Shown here: positions 31,297-40,872 of the stretch, piece by piece
Numbering within the stretch: position 1 is the stretch's first letter
Layout: each line of letters begins with the position of its first letter
Notes under the pieces: generated by a model
What the model was told of the DNA's origin: nothing
The model's input: the letters and a program-made list of their open reading frames with translations, nothing else
Database searches by the model: none
Translations under genes and position numbers: made by a program
Origin: JADKCL01 sp031424495
Lineage (GTDB): Bacteria > Bacteroidota > Bacteroidia > J057 > JADKCL01
Direction: 5' to 3'
NCBI GenBank assembly: GCA_031424495.1
Contig: JANPHP010000509.1
Location: 1 to 44,562, forward strand
Length of the DNA: 44,562 nt

Positions 31297-31926
31297 CTAC
31301 GATGAATTTGTCTTTCGTTGTTGCCTGATTGCGGGGGGTGCATTTCCTTCACAATTCGGGGGCAAGGCTGGTGGCGAGGAGGCTTCATGGGCTGACGCCG
31401 TACCGCCCCACCTAAAACTCCAGTTTTCCAGGGACAATTTTGCAGGATGAAAAGAGAGCTCGCTATCGTTCAAGACGAGCAAGCCGCGAAATTTTTCGGT
31501 CCAGGCTTGCATCTCCATCACGCGGCGCTGCTGTGCCTGCAGCAGCGCAAAGTCGATGTAGCGCGCGACCAGGCCATCCAATTCCGCGATCGATGCACTA
31601 CGGCCATTTTGGCCTGTTTTAGGAAAGAAGTCTGAATCCAAGGTTGAAGCTCCATCCTTGTTGATCCCAGCTCCGAGACCATGGCTTGGCAATGACTCGT
31701 TGCATCTCTCCTGGCATTCTGTTGCCCAGTGGAATTTGCGCTGCAGGGCAAATAAGAAGCTTTTCGCGATATCCGATTTTGGGTCAAAATCGATGCTCAT
31801 TGCGAAAAGCGCACAAATCTTGCCATGGAAAGGCCGATCGCTTTGCCGAATCTCACTCAAAACATTGATCAGGGTCACCAAATAGTGGTCTGCAGCACTC
31901 TTCAATGTGGCGATTTCATTTTCCAT
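31297..31926 (-). CDS. Unknown protein, second gene of a coupled pair
   Basis: A 209-residue cytoplasmic protein that I do not recognise. The first ~90 residues are helical (M-E-N-E-I-A-T-L-K-S-A-A-D-H-Y); the middle has L-D-G-L-V-A-R-Y-I-D-F-A-L-L-Q-A-Q-Q-R-R; the C-terminus is Pro/Ala-rich and disordered-looking. The ATG at 31926 overlaps the end of the preceding gene by 11 bases in another frame, which suggests coupling. Composition looks like real coding sequence, but no family is apparent. Both genes of the pair start with M-E-N-E, probably by chance or from a shared leader. Confidence 0.5.
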   Translation of the reverse strand: MENEIATLKSAADHYLVTLINVLSEIRQSDRPFHGKICALFAMSIDFDPKSDIAKSFLFALQRKFHWATECQERCNESLPSHGLGAGINKDGASTLDSDFFPKTGQNGRSASIAELDGLVARYIDFALLQAQQRRVMEMQAWTEKFRGLLVLNDSELSFHPAKLSLENWSFRWGGTASAHEASSPPALPPNCEGNAPPAIRQQRKTNSS

Positions 31927-32344
31927 GGCACCCATCTTCACCGAAAAACGCATCTAAGATATGTGTCGATGAGGCTTCAGTTGGCGTGTGAATTGGTTCC
32001 TTGAACCAACCAATACTGCTTCCAAGCTGTGACCGCCCCCAATCGTGGAGATGGCTGAGGACTCGATCTGGAGCATGCTCATTTACCCAAATGACATTCA
32101 GCCTCGAGACGAATCGAGGACCTTCCTTGAGCGGTTGCGGCTGAGAATCATCGCTGCGATGAATCATAGGCCCTCTTTTCGGCCGCTGCATGCTACGCTG
32201 CCATAAAGGCCCGCCTGCAGATTGCGTTCGAAAACACAATGTTGTGCCCGCCACGGACTCGCTTGATTCACAGGCCTCAGCGACCGCTACATTGGTCAAG
32301 GCAATGCTCGCGATGGTAAATTCTGGTGCTAATTCGTTTTCCAT
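31916..32344 (-). CDS. Unknown protein, first gene of a coupled pair
   Basis: A 142-residue protein with no recognised domain. It starts M-E-N-E-L-A-P-E-F-T-I-A-S-I-A-L-T and later turns rich in Arg, Ser, Pro and His, with S-S-I-G-W-F-K-E-P near the end. Evidence that it is real comes from upstream: a perfect promoter element (TACATTTG) at 32382-32389 and a Shine-Dalgarno-like AGGGAG at about 7 bases from the ATG, unusually good for Bacteroidota. Its codon content is less convincing than its neighbours', so it could be a young or decaying gene. Confidence 0.5.
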   Translation of the reverse strand: MENELAPEFTIASIALTNVAVAEACESSESVAGTTLCFRTQSAGGPLWQRSMQRPKRGPMIHRSDDSQPQPLKEGPRFVSRLNVIWVNEHAPDRVLSHLHDWGRSQLGSSIGWFKEPIHTPTEASSTHILDAFFGEDGCHGK

Positions 32345-32381
32345 TCTCCTTCTCCCTCATTCAAACCCTTCATCACTACGG

Positions 32382-32389
32382 CAAATGTA
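32382..32389 (-). promoter_or_regulatory. -7 element (TACATTTG) of the unknown gene pair
   Basis: The minus strand reads TACATTTG, a perfect consensus match, 38 bases before the ATG at 32344. A TTTG box lies about 23 bases upstream. Confidence 0.55.
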
Positions 32390-32906
32390 AATTGTGATAG
32401 CAAAACTAGATACAAAACACCACAAACGCAAGTATTTTGATCAATATTTATCCATAAAGCAATTTTTTATAGTAATTCGTGGCCCGTGTGCCATTCTGCA
32501 CGCTTATATTGCCACGACCAATGCCTAACTTTGGGTGAAAATTCCATCAACCAATCCATCAAACTCATTCCTGAATCAGCGGCCGTTTTCCCACTGTCAA
32601 CTGCTCAATGACTTTGAAATTTCTTCGCAATTCAATCGTCCATTCCAAGCCCTTTCTTACAGATCAGACCGATGGCGCAAATCGTTAGGCCCCACCCAAG
32701 TTTTCAAAATATTATTTCAAATGCCCCTAATACATCGATTGGCAATAAAATATACTTTTGAACTTACAAGCCATTTCAGTACAATAGATCGAAACACGTT
32801 TCAAAAGCAACATTCTGAATCGCTCATTCAGCACGACCCCAAATTCGTCCAATAAACTGATCACTCCGGCCCTCAATTTCCATTCTCAATTCTCAATTAT
32901 AAGAGC
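32390..32906. other. Spacer upstream of metH, no gene seen
   Basis: AT-rich, with no convincing frame. I looked for cobalamin or SAM riboswitch features before metH and saw none by eye; the very short metH leader argues against a riboswitch here. Confidence 0.6.
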
Positions 32907-32914
32907 TACCTTTG
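32907..32914 (+). promoter_or_regulatory. -7 element (TACCTTTG) of metH
   Basis: TACCTTTG is a perfect TAnnTTTG match. The ATG at 32939 lies 24 bases downstream, giving a leader under 20 bases. Confidence 0.65.
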
Positions 32915-32938
32915 TGCCTCTTTTTCAAAGAAGTGACG

Positions 32939-35900
32939 ATGACGCTAGATAAGATTAAATCCTTGCTGAATGACCGCATTCTCATCCTCGATGGAGCGAT
33001 GGGCACGATGATACAGCGCCACAAATTGGATGAGGCAGCCTATCGGGGCGAGCGCTTCAAGGATTTTGAGCATTTTCTCCAAGGCAACAACGACTTGCTG
33101 GCGATCACGCAGCCGCAAATCATCCTCGACATCCACCGCGAGTACCTCGCTGCCGGCGCCGACATCATCGAGACCAATACATTCAACAGCACCTCCATTT
33201 CGCAGGCTGACTACAAAATGGAGTTCTTGGTACATGAACTCAACGTCGCTGCAGCCCGGCTAGCAAGGCAGGCAGCAGACGAATACACCGCACAAAATCC
33301 TTCCAAGCCGCGGTTTGTGGCTGGTTCGATCGGCCCCACAAACCGCACAGCCTCGCTTTCGCCAGACGTGAACGACCCCGGCTTCAGGGCTGTTTCTTTT
33401 GACATGCTGGTCGAGGCCTATACCGAGCAGATCGATGGTTTGGTGGTTGGCGGCGCAGATTTGCTGCTCATCGAGACGATTTTTGATACCCTGAATGCGA
33501 AGGCAGCGATCTATGCCATCGATCAATATATGGATGCGCATGGCTTGGCGCTGCCCGTGATGATCTCGGGCACGATCACCGACCAAAGCGGCCGCACCCT
33601 GAGCGGGCAGACGACAGAAGCCTTTTGGATTTCTGTTTCGCATTGCAAAAATCTGCTGAGCGTGGGCCTTAACTGCGCTCTTGGGGCTGCACAGATGCGC
33701 CCCTTCATCCAAGAGCTGTCGCGCGTCGCCGACGTGCCCATGAGCGCGCACCCTAACGCAGGCCTGCCCAATGCTTTTGGGGAATATGACGAGTCGGCCG
33801 TAATGACCGGCAAAATCATCTGGGATTTTTGCAACAGCGGCTTCGTCAATATCGTCGGTGGCTGCTGCGGCACGACGCCCGACCACATTCGCGAGATCGC
33901 CAAAGTGGCCTCCAATTTCAAGGGACGCACAGTTCCCGTCTTAGAGCCCTACATGCGCCTGAGCGGCTTGGAGCCCCTCATCGTGCGCCCCGACACCAAT
34001 TTCATGAACGTCGGTGAGCGCACCAACGTGACCGGTTCACGCAAGTTTGCGAAGCTGATCAAGGAAGAAAATTACGAAGAGGGCATCACCATCGCCCTCG
34101 ATCAGGTCAACGGCGGCGCACAGATCATCGACATCAACTTCGATGAGGGCATGCTCGACTCGGAGGCAGCAATGAAGAAATTTGTGAACCTCATCAGCGC
34201 CGAGCCCGACATTGCCAAGCTGCCCTTCATGATCGACTCCTCCAAATGGTCGGTCATCGAGCAGGGCCTGAAATGCCTGCAAGGCAAAGGCGTCGTGAAT
34301 TCGATTAGCCTAAAGGAAGGCGAGGAAGCGTTTGTGCGGGCCGCCAAGGAAATCTTGCGTTATGGAGCCGCCGTGATCGTCATGGCATTTGACGAAAAAG
34401 GCCAAGCCGATTCCTACGAAAAGCGCATTGCGATCTGCGAACGCGCCTACAAGATATTGACCGAAAAGGTCGGTTTCCCGCCCCAAGACATCATTTTTGA
34501 CCCGAATATCCTCACGATCGGCACGGGCATCGAGGAGCATAACAACTATGCGGTCGATTTCATCGCGGCGACCGAATGGATCAAAAAGAACCTGCCCCAC
34601 GCCAAGGTCAGCGGCGGGGTGAGCAACTTGTCATTTTCCTTCAGGGGCAATGACCACGTGCGTGAGGCCATTCACTCGGCCTTTTTGTACCATGCCATCG
34701 CCAAAGGCATGGACATGGGCATCGTGAATGCGGGTGTGATCGAGGTCTATGCCGAGATCGACAAAACCTTGCTGGAGCTGGTCGAAGACCTGATTTTCAA
34801 CCGCCGCGAGGATGCGACCGAGCGTCTGATCGAGTATGCCGTCGCCGTAAAAGGGGTCGTCAAAAAGCCTGAAGAAGAGCAGGAATGGCGCAAAGGCACC
34901 GTCGAGGAGCGCCTGCGCACCGCCCTCGTCAAGGGCATCGTCGAGTTTGTCGTCGAGGATACCGAGGAGGCAAGGCAGAAATATCCCATGCCCATCGAGG
35001 TGATCGAGGGTCCGCTCATGGATGGCATGAATGTCGTCGGGGACCTGTTTGGTGCTGGGAAAATGTTCTTGCCGCAAGTGGTCAAGAGCGCGCGTGTGAT
35101 GAAAAAAGCCGTTGCGCACCTCATTCCTTATATAGAAGCAGAAAAATTGCGCTCAGGCAACAGTGGCCCTGCCGGACGTGTGCTCATGGCCACGGTCAAG
35201 GGCGACGTGCACGACATCGGGAAAAATATCGTCGGCGTGGTCTTGGGTTGCAACAACTTTGAGGTGATCGACATGGGCGTGATGGTGCCCTGCAACCAAA
35301 TCTTGGACAAGGCGATCGAGGTCGGGGCGGATGTGATCGGCCTAAGCGGCTTGATCACGCCAAGCTTGGACGAGATGGTTTTTGTCGCGAGTGAGATGGA
35401 GCGTCGGGGAATGAAACAACCGCTGCTCATCGGCGGGGCGACCACAAGCCGCATGCATACTGCCGTGCGCATTGCGCAGCAATATTCTGGCGGCGTTATC
35501 CACGTCTTGGATGCATCGCGTGCCGTGCCGGTCGTGCAAAACCTTGTCTCCGATGAAAATCGGCCAAACACGCTGGCGCAATACAAGGAAGAATATGATG
35601 CGCTGCGCGAGGACTATGCCAAGCGCCGCAACGACAAGCGCTACCTGCCTTATGATCTTGCGACCTTGAATGGGGAGCAAATCGACTGGACCCAATACGA
35701 GATTCCCACGCCACAGCAGCCTGGCATTACGGTGTTGCATGATTTCCCGATGGCAAATCTTGTCGAATACATCGATTGGACGCCGTTTTTCCAGACCTGG
35801 GAATTGCACGGAAAGTTTCCCGCCATCCTCACCGACCCGGTGGTCGGCGCCGAGGCCACCAAAGTCTACAACGATGCGACCGCATTGCTCATCGACATGG

Positions 35901-36646
35901 TGCAAAACCATGACCTCAAGGCAAATGCCGTCGTCGGCATCTTCCCTGCACAACGCACAGGCACAGACGATGTCAATGTCTATTCCCCCGACACACAGGA
36001 TTTGCTCACACGCTTCCACTTCTTGCGTCAGCAAAACGAGAAAGCTGCCGGCACCTACAACATGTCGCTTGCCGACTACATCGCGCCCGCAGAGAGCGGC
36101 AAGATGGACTACATCGGCGGATTTGCAGTGACGGCCGGTGTGGGATTGGAGAAACTGGTAGCAAAATTTGATGCCGAGCTCGACGACTACAACAGCATCA
36201 TGAGTAAGGCGCTCGCCGATCGCCTCGCAGAAGCATTTGCCGAGTGCCTGCACCAAAAAGTACGTAAGGAAATCTGGGGCTATGCAGCAGATGAAACCCT
36301 TGGCAATGAGGAACTGATCAAGGAAAAATACCAAGGCATTAGGCCTGCGCCGGGCTATCCAGCCTGTCCCGATCATACTGAGAAGCGCATTCTGTTTGAT
36401 TTGCTCAAAGTCGAAGAAAATACGGGCATCACCCTCACCGAAAGCATGGCCATGTGGCCCGCATCGTCGGTCTCGGGATTCTATTTTGCTAATCCACAAT
36501 CGCGCTACTTCGGGCTGGGCAAGATCAGCGAAGACCAAGTGGCCGACTATGCTGTACGTAAAGGAATGCCCAAGGCCGACGCGGAACGGTGGTTGTCACC
36601 CAATCTGAATTATGAGCCAGAGAGAGTCAAAACCGTAGTCAGCTGA
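32939..36646 (+). CDS. metH: Cobalamin-dependent methionine synthase
   Basis: A 1235-residue enzyme that moves a methyl group from methyltetrahydrofolate via methylcobalamin to homocysteine, making methionine. Domains in order are the homocysteine domain with zinc ligands C246, C309 and C310 (G-G-C-C-G-T-T), the pterin-binding domain (N-V-G-E-R-T-N-V-T-G-S), the cap, the cobalamin domain with D-V-H-D-I-G-K-N (H758 is the cobalt ligand) and the C-terminal reactivation domain (R-P-A-P-G-Y-P-A-C-P-D-H). The length equals that of the full E. coli enzyme. The promoter overlaps an upstream in-frame TTG at 32912, so the ATG at 32939 is the true start. It is monocistronic. Confidence 0.97.
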   Translation: MTLDKIKSLLNDRILILDGAMGTMIQRHKLDEAAYRGERFKDFEHFLQGNNDLLAITQPQIILDIHREYLAAGADIIETNTFNSTSISQADYKMEFLVHELNVAAARLARQAADEYTAQNPSKPRFVAGSIGPTNRTASLSPDVNDPGFRAVSFDMLVEAYTEQIDGLVVGGADLLLIETIFDTLNAKAAIYAIDQYMDAHGLALPVMISGTITDQSGRTLSGQTTEAFWISVSHCKNLLSVGLNCALGAAQMRPFIQELSRVADVPMSAHPNAGLPNAFGEYDESAVMTGKIIWDFCNSGFVNIVGGCCGTTPDHIREIAKVASNFKGRTVPVLEPYMRLSGLEPLIVRPDTNFMNVGERTNVTGSRKFAKLIKEENYEEGITIALDQVNGGAQIIDINFDEGMLDSEAAMKKFVNLISAEPDIAKLPFMIDSSKWSVIEQGLKCLQGKGVVNSISLKEGEEAFVRAAKEILRYGAAVIVMAFDEKGQADSYEKRIAICERAYKILTEKVGFPPQDIIFDPNILTIGTGIEEHNNYAVDFIAATEWIKKNLPHAKVSGGVSNLSFSFRGNDHVREAIHSAFLYHAIAKGMDMGIVNAGVIEVYAEIDKTLLELVEDLIFNRREDATERLIEYAVAVKGVVKKPEEEQEWRKGTVEERLRTALVKGIVEFVVEDTEEARQKYPMPIEVIEGPLMDGMNVVGDLFGAGKMFLPQVVKSARVMKKAVAHLIPYIEAEKLRSGNSGPAGRVLMATVKGDVHDIGKNIVGVVLGCNNFEVIDMGVMVPCNQILDKAIEVGADVIGLSGLITPSLDEMVFVASEMERRGMKQPLLIGGATTSRMHTAVRIAQQYSGGVIHVLDASRAVPVVQNLVSDENRPNTLAQYKEEYDALREDYAKRRNDKRYLPYDLATLNGEQIDWTQYEIPTPQQPGITVLHDFPMANLVEYIDWTPFFQTWELHGKFPAILTDPVVGAEATKVYNDATALLIDMVQNHDLKANAVVGIFPAQRTGTDDVNVYSPDTQDLLTRFHFLRQQNEKAAGTYNMSLADYIAPAESGKMDYIGGFAVTAGVGLEKLVAKFDAELDDYNSIMSKALADRLAEAFAECLHQKVRKEIWGYAADETLGNEELIKEKYQGIRPAPGYPACPDHTEKRILFDLLKVEENTGITLTESMAMWPASSVSGFYFANPQSRYFGLGKISEDQVADYAVRKGMPKADAERWLSPNLNYEPERVKTVVS

Positions 36647-36720
36647 CGGGAAATGCTTGATTGCGGCTGATATTTCGCTCTCATTCGTATCAAAAGCAGT
36701 CGAAAAAACAGCTGCTCAAC

Positions 36721-37167
36721 TCAGTAATCCCAAAGATCGAGCAAAACACTCCGTGGCACAGGTTTGCCCGCCATTCTCAGTGCCACGATCATTTGTCCAC
36801 GGTGGTGAGCCTCGTGCGTGACCATGTAGGTGAGCACCTCCAAGGGGCTGCGGTCAAAGCCAGGTACCAGTTTCTTTTTGGCGAATGCATCCAACATCTC
36901 GGCAATGGCCAGCCCAGATTCCTCAAATGCGGCTTGTAAGTCCTCTACGGTATGCGCTTCTCGACTTTTGATGCGTGGCAGCGTCGGCGGATTTTCCATC
37001 ACTGCGCCTAGCCAACCGAGTCGTGCATGGTACATGTGGACCCACGTGCGGCGCACATTGCGCGCACGTGGCGCATAACCTGCCGTCAAGCTCTCATCCC
37101 CCATTGCCCCTAGCAACAACAGATTGAGGCGATTGCAATTCATCCAAACCGAGCGAAGTTGTGTCAT
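36721..37167 (-). CDS. DinB-fold family protein
   Basis: A 148-residue four-helix protein of the DinB/YfiT type. The three metal-binding His positions are recognisable: H near V-H-M-Y-H-A-R in helix 2, and the pair in T-H-E-A-H-H-R-G-Q in helix 4, followed by the typical I-V-A-L-R-M-A-G-K-P. Some members are thiol S-transferases using bacillithiol or similar cofactors; others are DNA-damage-induced with no known activity. It points back towards metH and is separate from it. Confidence 0.9.
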   Translation of the reverse strand: MTQLRSVWMNCNRLNLLLLGAMGDESLTAGYAPRARNVRRTWVHMYHARLGWLGAVMENPPTLPRIKSREAHTVEDLQAAFEESGLAIAEMLDAFAKKKLVPGFDRSPLEVLTYMVTHEAHHRGQMIVALRMAGKPVPRSVLLDLWDY

Positions 37168-37405
37168 CGAATCGTAAAGGTCCCAGTTTTGAGCGGCGCC
37201 TCTCGTGACCGACCGCTGTGGCCAAGCCGCATGGACGCGTCTCTCGACTCGAATTAAATCAAAGTCAGGCTTTGAACCTAGATTTTCTTGGTGGTATCGA
37301 CTTTCCAGAAAAAAAATGCTAGCTTAGGGATGTGTGCTGCTGGCGAGGCCTTTGGTTGGAAGGATAGTGTGCTAGCGCATCGGGTAATTTTATCGGTAGA
37401 AAGTT

Positions 37406-38542
37406 TTGAGTGAAGCGCATTTTCAATTGGTTCAGGACAATGAAGCCTTCCTGAAGGTGATGGATCACCTCAAAGGCTTTAATTTGCTTGGCGTCGACTT
37501 GGAGGGGGAATGGAACCTGCATCGCTATGGTTTGCACCTATGCCTCATTCAAATCTCCGATGGCAAAAACATATTCCTCATCGACCCCTTGTCCGTTGGC
37601 GATCTAGGCCCCTTTTTGGACATGCTGGAAAATCCAGCGGTGGAGGTCATCTCTCACGGTCCCCAAAGCGACATTGTCTTGATGGACTACCTCTATGGCC
37701 GCCAACCGCGCAATGTCTTCGATACAGAAAAGGCTGCCCAACTGCTGGGCTATGAAAATACCTCGCTAAGCTTTCTGTTGGATCGCCATTTTGGCATCAG
37801 CAAAAATATGAAAGTGCGGGTAAGCGATTGGAATCAGCGGCCACTTACCGAGTCGATGCTGAACTATGCCGCCAAAGATGTGGAGTACCTGCACCGCCTG
37901 CGCACGATTTTGATTGCAGAGCTCGCTGAAAAAGGTCGGGGAGAATGGTTGATGGAGGAATGCAAAGAGCTGGAAGACATTCGCTACAAGAAAAAGGAGA
38001 ATCCACACCTGGAGATCCAAGGGGCAAGCAAGCTCACTGAGCGCCAAAGCCTTGTGCTCAAAGGCATTTATGACGTGCGCGATCAGATCGCACGCGAGCT
38101 CGACAAGCCCGCCTATTACATCGTCGCCAATAGCAGATTGGTGGAACTCGCGGCTGCGCCTCCACTAGGTGAACTTGAATGGGCGGACCTCAAAGGTGTG
38201 AACCCCCGCATGAAAAAATATGCCCGTGAATTTCACGCTGCTGTGGAGCAAGCACTGGAAATGGAAATGGCCAAGGAACAACGCTTTCAAGACCGTGACT
38301 TCAAAGGCTTGAGCAAGAATGCGTTTTTCAAACTGGTCGATGAGAAAACAGCACTTTTGGAGCAGATCAGGGAGCAAATCAAGGAAGAATACGACATCTA
38401 CCCCATGATCTTGAGCATGCGCAACCTCAAACGGGTCGCTTATGGCGAGGCAACGCTCAACGATTTCAAGCAATGGCAAAAAGACATTCTACTCGAAAAA
38501 GCGAAGCAAATGAGCTTGGATGTAGCAATCTTGATGAGCTGA
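37406..38542 (+). CDS. rnd: Ribonuclease D family 3'-5' exonuclease
   Basis: A 378-residue exonuclease. The DEDDy active site is complete: D31 and E33 in V-D-L-E-G-E, D89 in G-P-Q-S-D-I, and Y154 with D158 in Y-A-A-K-D. HRDC-type nucleic-acid-binding helices follow (about 210-290, R-D-Q-I-A-R-E-L-D-K-P). RNase D trims tRNA 3' ends and other structured RNAs. The start is a TTG at 37406: an in-frame stop lies three codons upstream, and the next ATG (37460) would remove the strand needed just before the D-x-E motif. Confidence 0.92.
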   Translation: MSEAHFQLVQDNEAFLKVMDHLKGFNLLGVDLEGEWNLHRYGLHLCLIQISDGKNIFLIDPLSVGDLGPFLDMLENPAVEVISHGPQSDIVLMDYLYGRQPRNVFDTEKAAQLLGYENTSLSFLLDRHFGISKNMKVRVSDWNQRPLTESMLNYAAKDVEYLHRLRTILIAELAEKGRGEWLMEECKELEDIRYKKKENPHLEIQGASKLTERQSLVLKGIYDVRDQIARELDKPAYYIVANSRLVELAAAPPLGELEWADLKGVNPRMKKYAREFHAAVEQALEMEMAKEQRFQDRDFKGLSKNAFFKLVDEKTALLEQIREQIKEEYDIYPMILSMRNLKRVAYGEATLNDFKQWQKDILLEKAKQMSLDVAILMS

Positions 38543-38548
38543 GCAGCC

Positions 38549-39454
38549 TCAATTCGCCTTGCATTTTGCCGCCACTTCCTTGACGTTCCCAACTAGGCCC
38601 ATGCAAAGTTGCTGGATAGGGATGGAAGTGTTGTGATTGCTGAATGGTGCACCATACAGATTGGCCAGCCGATTGATGATGAGAAAAGCTGAGCCGATCA
38701 CGGCCATGATCGGCAGCGACAAAAATTCAAAACCTGAATCCTCGCCACCAAGGTCTATGTCGCCAATGAGCAATGGCATGAGCATGACGTAGATGATCAC
38801 GACAATGCGGGTAAAAGCGCTGTAGATCAATAGAAATGGCGTGTTTTGGATTCGCTCTGCCTTGCCTTGGATTTCATAGAATCGGTTGATGTGTTGCATC
38901 AAATCATTTTTTTCAAGGGCACTCTCACGGGCCATCGCGGTCTCGATCCGCCCTGCGATCGCCAGTAGCAACTCATTGGTGAGCTTGTTGGTGAGCTTGA
39001 GCTGATGACGCAGGTAGAATGCATCGTTTTCAGCATTTCCCTCATCGGCCTGGTTTCTGATCTCGGCATCAAATTGCAATACATAGGCGCTCAGCAGCTC
39101 TAGGGTGACCATCGTTTCGGCCAGGCCCTGCCCCTGGACTGCCTGATTCAAATTGTTGGGATTGGAAAAATAGGTATACAGCTTATTGGCAAAACTGCGG
39201 GTATTGTTGGTGAGCTCACCTACGATCTTGCGTGCCTCCCACCAGCGATCATAGGCAGAATTCATCCTGAAGCCCAAGAAAAAGGCCACTGCCAATCCGA
39301 ATACAGAGCCGACTTGCCCCGAAATCATATAAATGTGATCGCCGAGAAACTCCTCACCCATGAGCACCAAACTCGCGTAGCCGAGGCACAGCACGATATA
39401 GGGAAATGCAACCCGGAACAAGGCCAAGTGGCCGTCTTTTTCAGTATCGATCAT
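38549..39454 (-). CDS. Bestrophin-like (UPF0187) membrane channel
   Basis: A 301-residue protein with about four membrane helices. The signature F-F-L-G-F-R-M-N-S-A-Y-D-R-W-W-E-A-R-K-I-V-G places it in the bestrophin/UPF0187 family, pentameric anion or cation channels of the inner membrane. The reading frame can start at a TTG at 39517, but the ATG at 39454 gives the normal family N-terminus and is preceded by a TGTATTTG promoter-like element. It ends 6 bases from rnd, tail to tail, and follows the MbfA-type gene on the same strand. Confidence 0.88.
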   Translation of the reverse strand: MIDTEKDGHLALFRVAFPYIVLCLGYASLVLMGEEFLGDHIYMISGQVGSVFGLAVAFFLGFRMNSAYDRWWEARKIVGELTNNTRSFANKLYTYFSNPNNLNQAVQGQGLAETMVTLELLSAYVLQFDAEIRNQADEGNAENDAFYLRHQLKLTNKLTNELLLAIAGRIETAMARESALEKNDLMQHINRFYEIQGKAERIQNTPFLLIYSAFTRIVVIIYVMLMPLLIGDIDLGGEDSGFEFLSLPIMAVIGSAFLIINRLANLYGAPFSNHNTSIPIQQLCMGLVGNVKEVAAKCKAN

Positions 39455-39524
39455 CGCAAATACATTTTTGATCACCCGCCCAGACTCTGCAAATCCAGTC
39501 CTGAGTTCAGTTGGCAACTAAGGC

Positions 39525-40619
39525 TCACCCCACCGAAACACCTATCAAGCGCCCGATGCCAAAGGTGATCGCTGCCGCTGCCAATCCAAAAAAGACTTGC
39601 CTGCTTCCCGAGAACCACACGTTGCGACCCGTAAACAGGGTGATGGCTGCCCCGATTAGGAACAAACCGGCGGCGCTCCCGCCCACGCTGAGCGCGATGG
39701 CCGTGAAGCCACTCGTGAACATAAACGGCAAAACAGGTATCACCGCGCCAATCCCAAACAATACAAACGATGAAATCGCCGCCTCCATCGCCGAACCTTT
39801 CAATTCCTCTGTATTGATGCCCAATTCCTCGCGCACCAGCACTTGGTGGGCATGGTTCTTGTCTTTCATGATATCGACAGCCATCTCGGCGGCCTGATCG
39901 GCCGGAATTCCCTTAGCGATATAGATCAGTGTCAATTCCTTGAGTTCGCCTTCTGGATTGGTTTCGAGTTCATCCATCTCCAACTGCATCTGGTTTTCAT
40001 ACAATTCCTGCGAACTTTTGACAGAGATCCACTCCCCTAGCGCCATCGACAGCGCCCCCGCGAGCAGACCTGCCAAGCCCGCCAACAAGACGCCCGATTG
40101 CCCCTCCGTGGCGCCAGCAATGCCCATCACCAAACTGAAATTGGAAACGAGGCCATCGTTTCCGCCCAAAACGGCAGCTCTGATCGCGTTACCGCCGACA
40201 GAGCGGTGGCGTTTTTCCAATCGCGACAATTGAGCGCCGCCCACACGTGTCTGCTGCTCCAAGATGGAGCGCAAGATTTGCACATGGTTGGTCTCGCTAC
40301 CCGTCACAGGCATGTTGTGTTTGGCTTTTTGAGCCATCACGACATTGGAGATGCCCTTTTCAGTGTCCATCATCACCCCCAGCACATAGTCATATCCAAA
40401 GACCTTGCCGATGGTATTGATGGTTTTGGCGCGCCAAGATGGCTTGCCCAGCCCTTCGAGCACGACACCCTTGCTCTTTGCAAAAGCTTCCACATGGCTC
40501 TGCTCGATCTCGCTCATCTGCCGAAATACATCAGCCATCATCGGGTCGCCCTCGTGCGCGGCCAACTGCGCGTAGAGGTAACTCGCGTCGATTTCGGTTT
40601 GGAGATTGCTATTTTTCAT
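39525..40619 (-). CDS. MbfA-type ferritin-like/VIT1 fusion iron transporter
   Basis: A 364-residue fusion. Residues about 1-125 form a ferritin-like (erythrin-vacuolar) di-iron domain with E9, E39/H42 in E-I-E-Q-S-H and E109/H112 in E-T-N-H. Residues about 140-364 form a VIT1/CCC1 transporter with L-G-G-N-D-G-L-V-S-N-F-S and the later amphipathic metal-binding segment. In other bacteria this architecture (MbfA) exports iron and protects against peroxide. It should sit in the inner membrane with the ferritin domain in the cytoplasm. A promoter with an overlapping inverted repeat lies upstream, suggesting metal-dependent control. Confidence 0.9.
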   Translation of the reverse strand: MKNSNLQTEIDASYLYAQLAAHEGDPMMADVFRQMSEIEQSHVEAFAKSKGVVLEGLGKPSWRAKTINTIGKVFGYDYVLGVMMDTEKGISNVVMAQKAKHNMPVTGSETNHVQILRSILEQQTRVGGAQLSRLEKRHRSVGGNAIRAAVLGGNDGLVSNFSLVMGIAGATEGQSGVLLAGLAGLLAGALSMALGEWISVKSSQELYENQMQLEMDELETNPEGELKELTLIYIAKGIPADQAAEMAVDIMKDKNHAHQVLVREELGINTEELKGSAMEAAISSFVLFGIGAVIPVLPFMFTSGFTAIALSVGGSAAGLFLIGAAITLFTGRNVWFSGSRQVFFGLAAAAITFGIGRLIGVSVG

Positions 40620-40662
40620 ATTTCACGCTTCAGATAGATCATTGCCCATGCCATGAACGGCC

Positions 40663-40685
40663 TTGCCACAAAGGTAAGGTGGCAA
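40663..40685 (-). promoter_or_regulatory. Promoter (TACCTTTG) with overlapping operator-like inverted repeat
   Basis: TTGCCAC and GTGGCAA, 9 bases apart, flank a perfect TACCTTTG element (40669-40676, minus strand). A repressor on the repeat would block the promoter of the MbfA-type gene, 50 bases downstream. Confidence 0.55.
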
Positions 40686-40872
40686 AATTTTTCATGTGTT
40701 ACCGAAATCACATATCGATGTGCCCCCTGCGAACAATCAGGTTTTGGAGCAACACCAATGTCCTCGGCTAGGCCATCTGCGTTGCTGCGCCTTCAAAAAC
40801 TGATGAATATCATACTGCAAGGAAGGTATTCCCCAGTGCAAACACGATTTCGCAGCCATCAACCCAGCAAAA

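Noticed and set aside
32535..32855. A 106-codon plus-strand frame just before metH
   Set aside because: Composition is unlike its neighbours, the start is poor and no domain is visible; it ends before the metH promoter.
32400..32938. Possible cobalamin or SAM riboswitch before metH
   Set aside because: I found no conserved riboswitch core by eye, and the promoter at 32907 leaves too short a leader.
35342..36538. A 398-codon open frame antisense to metH
   Set aside because: MetH is unmistakable on the other strand; the antisense product has no motif.
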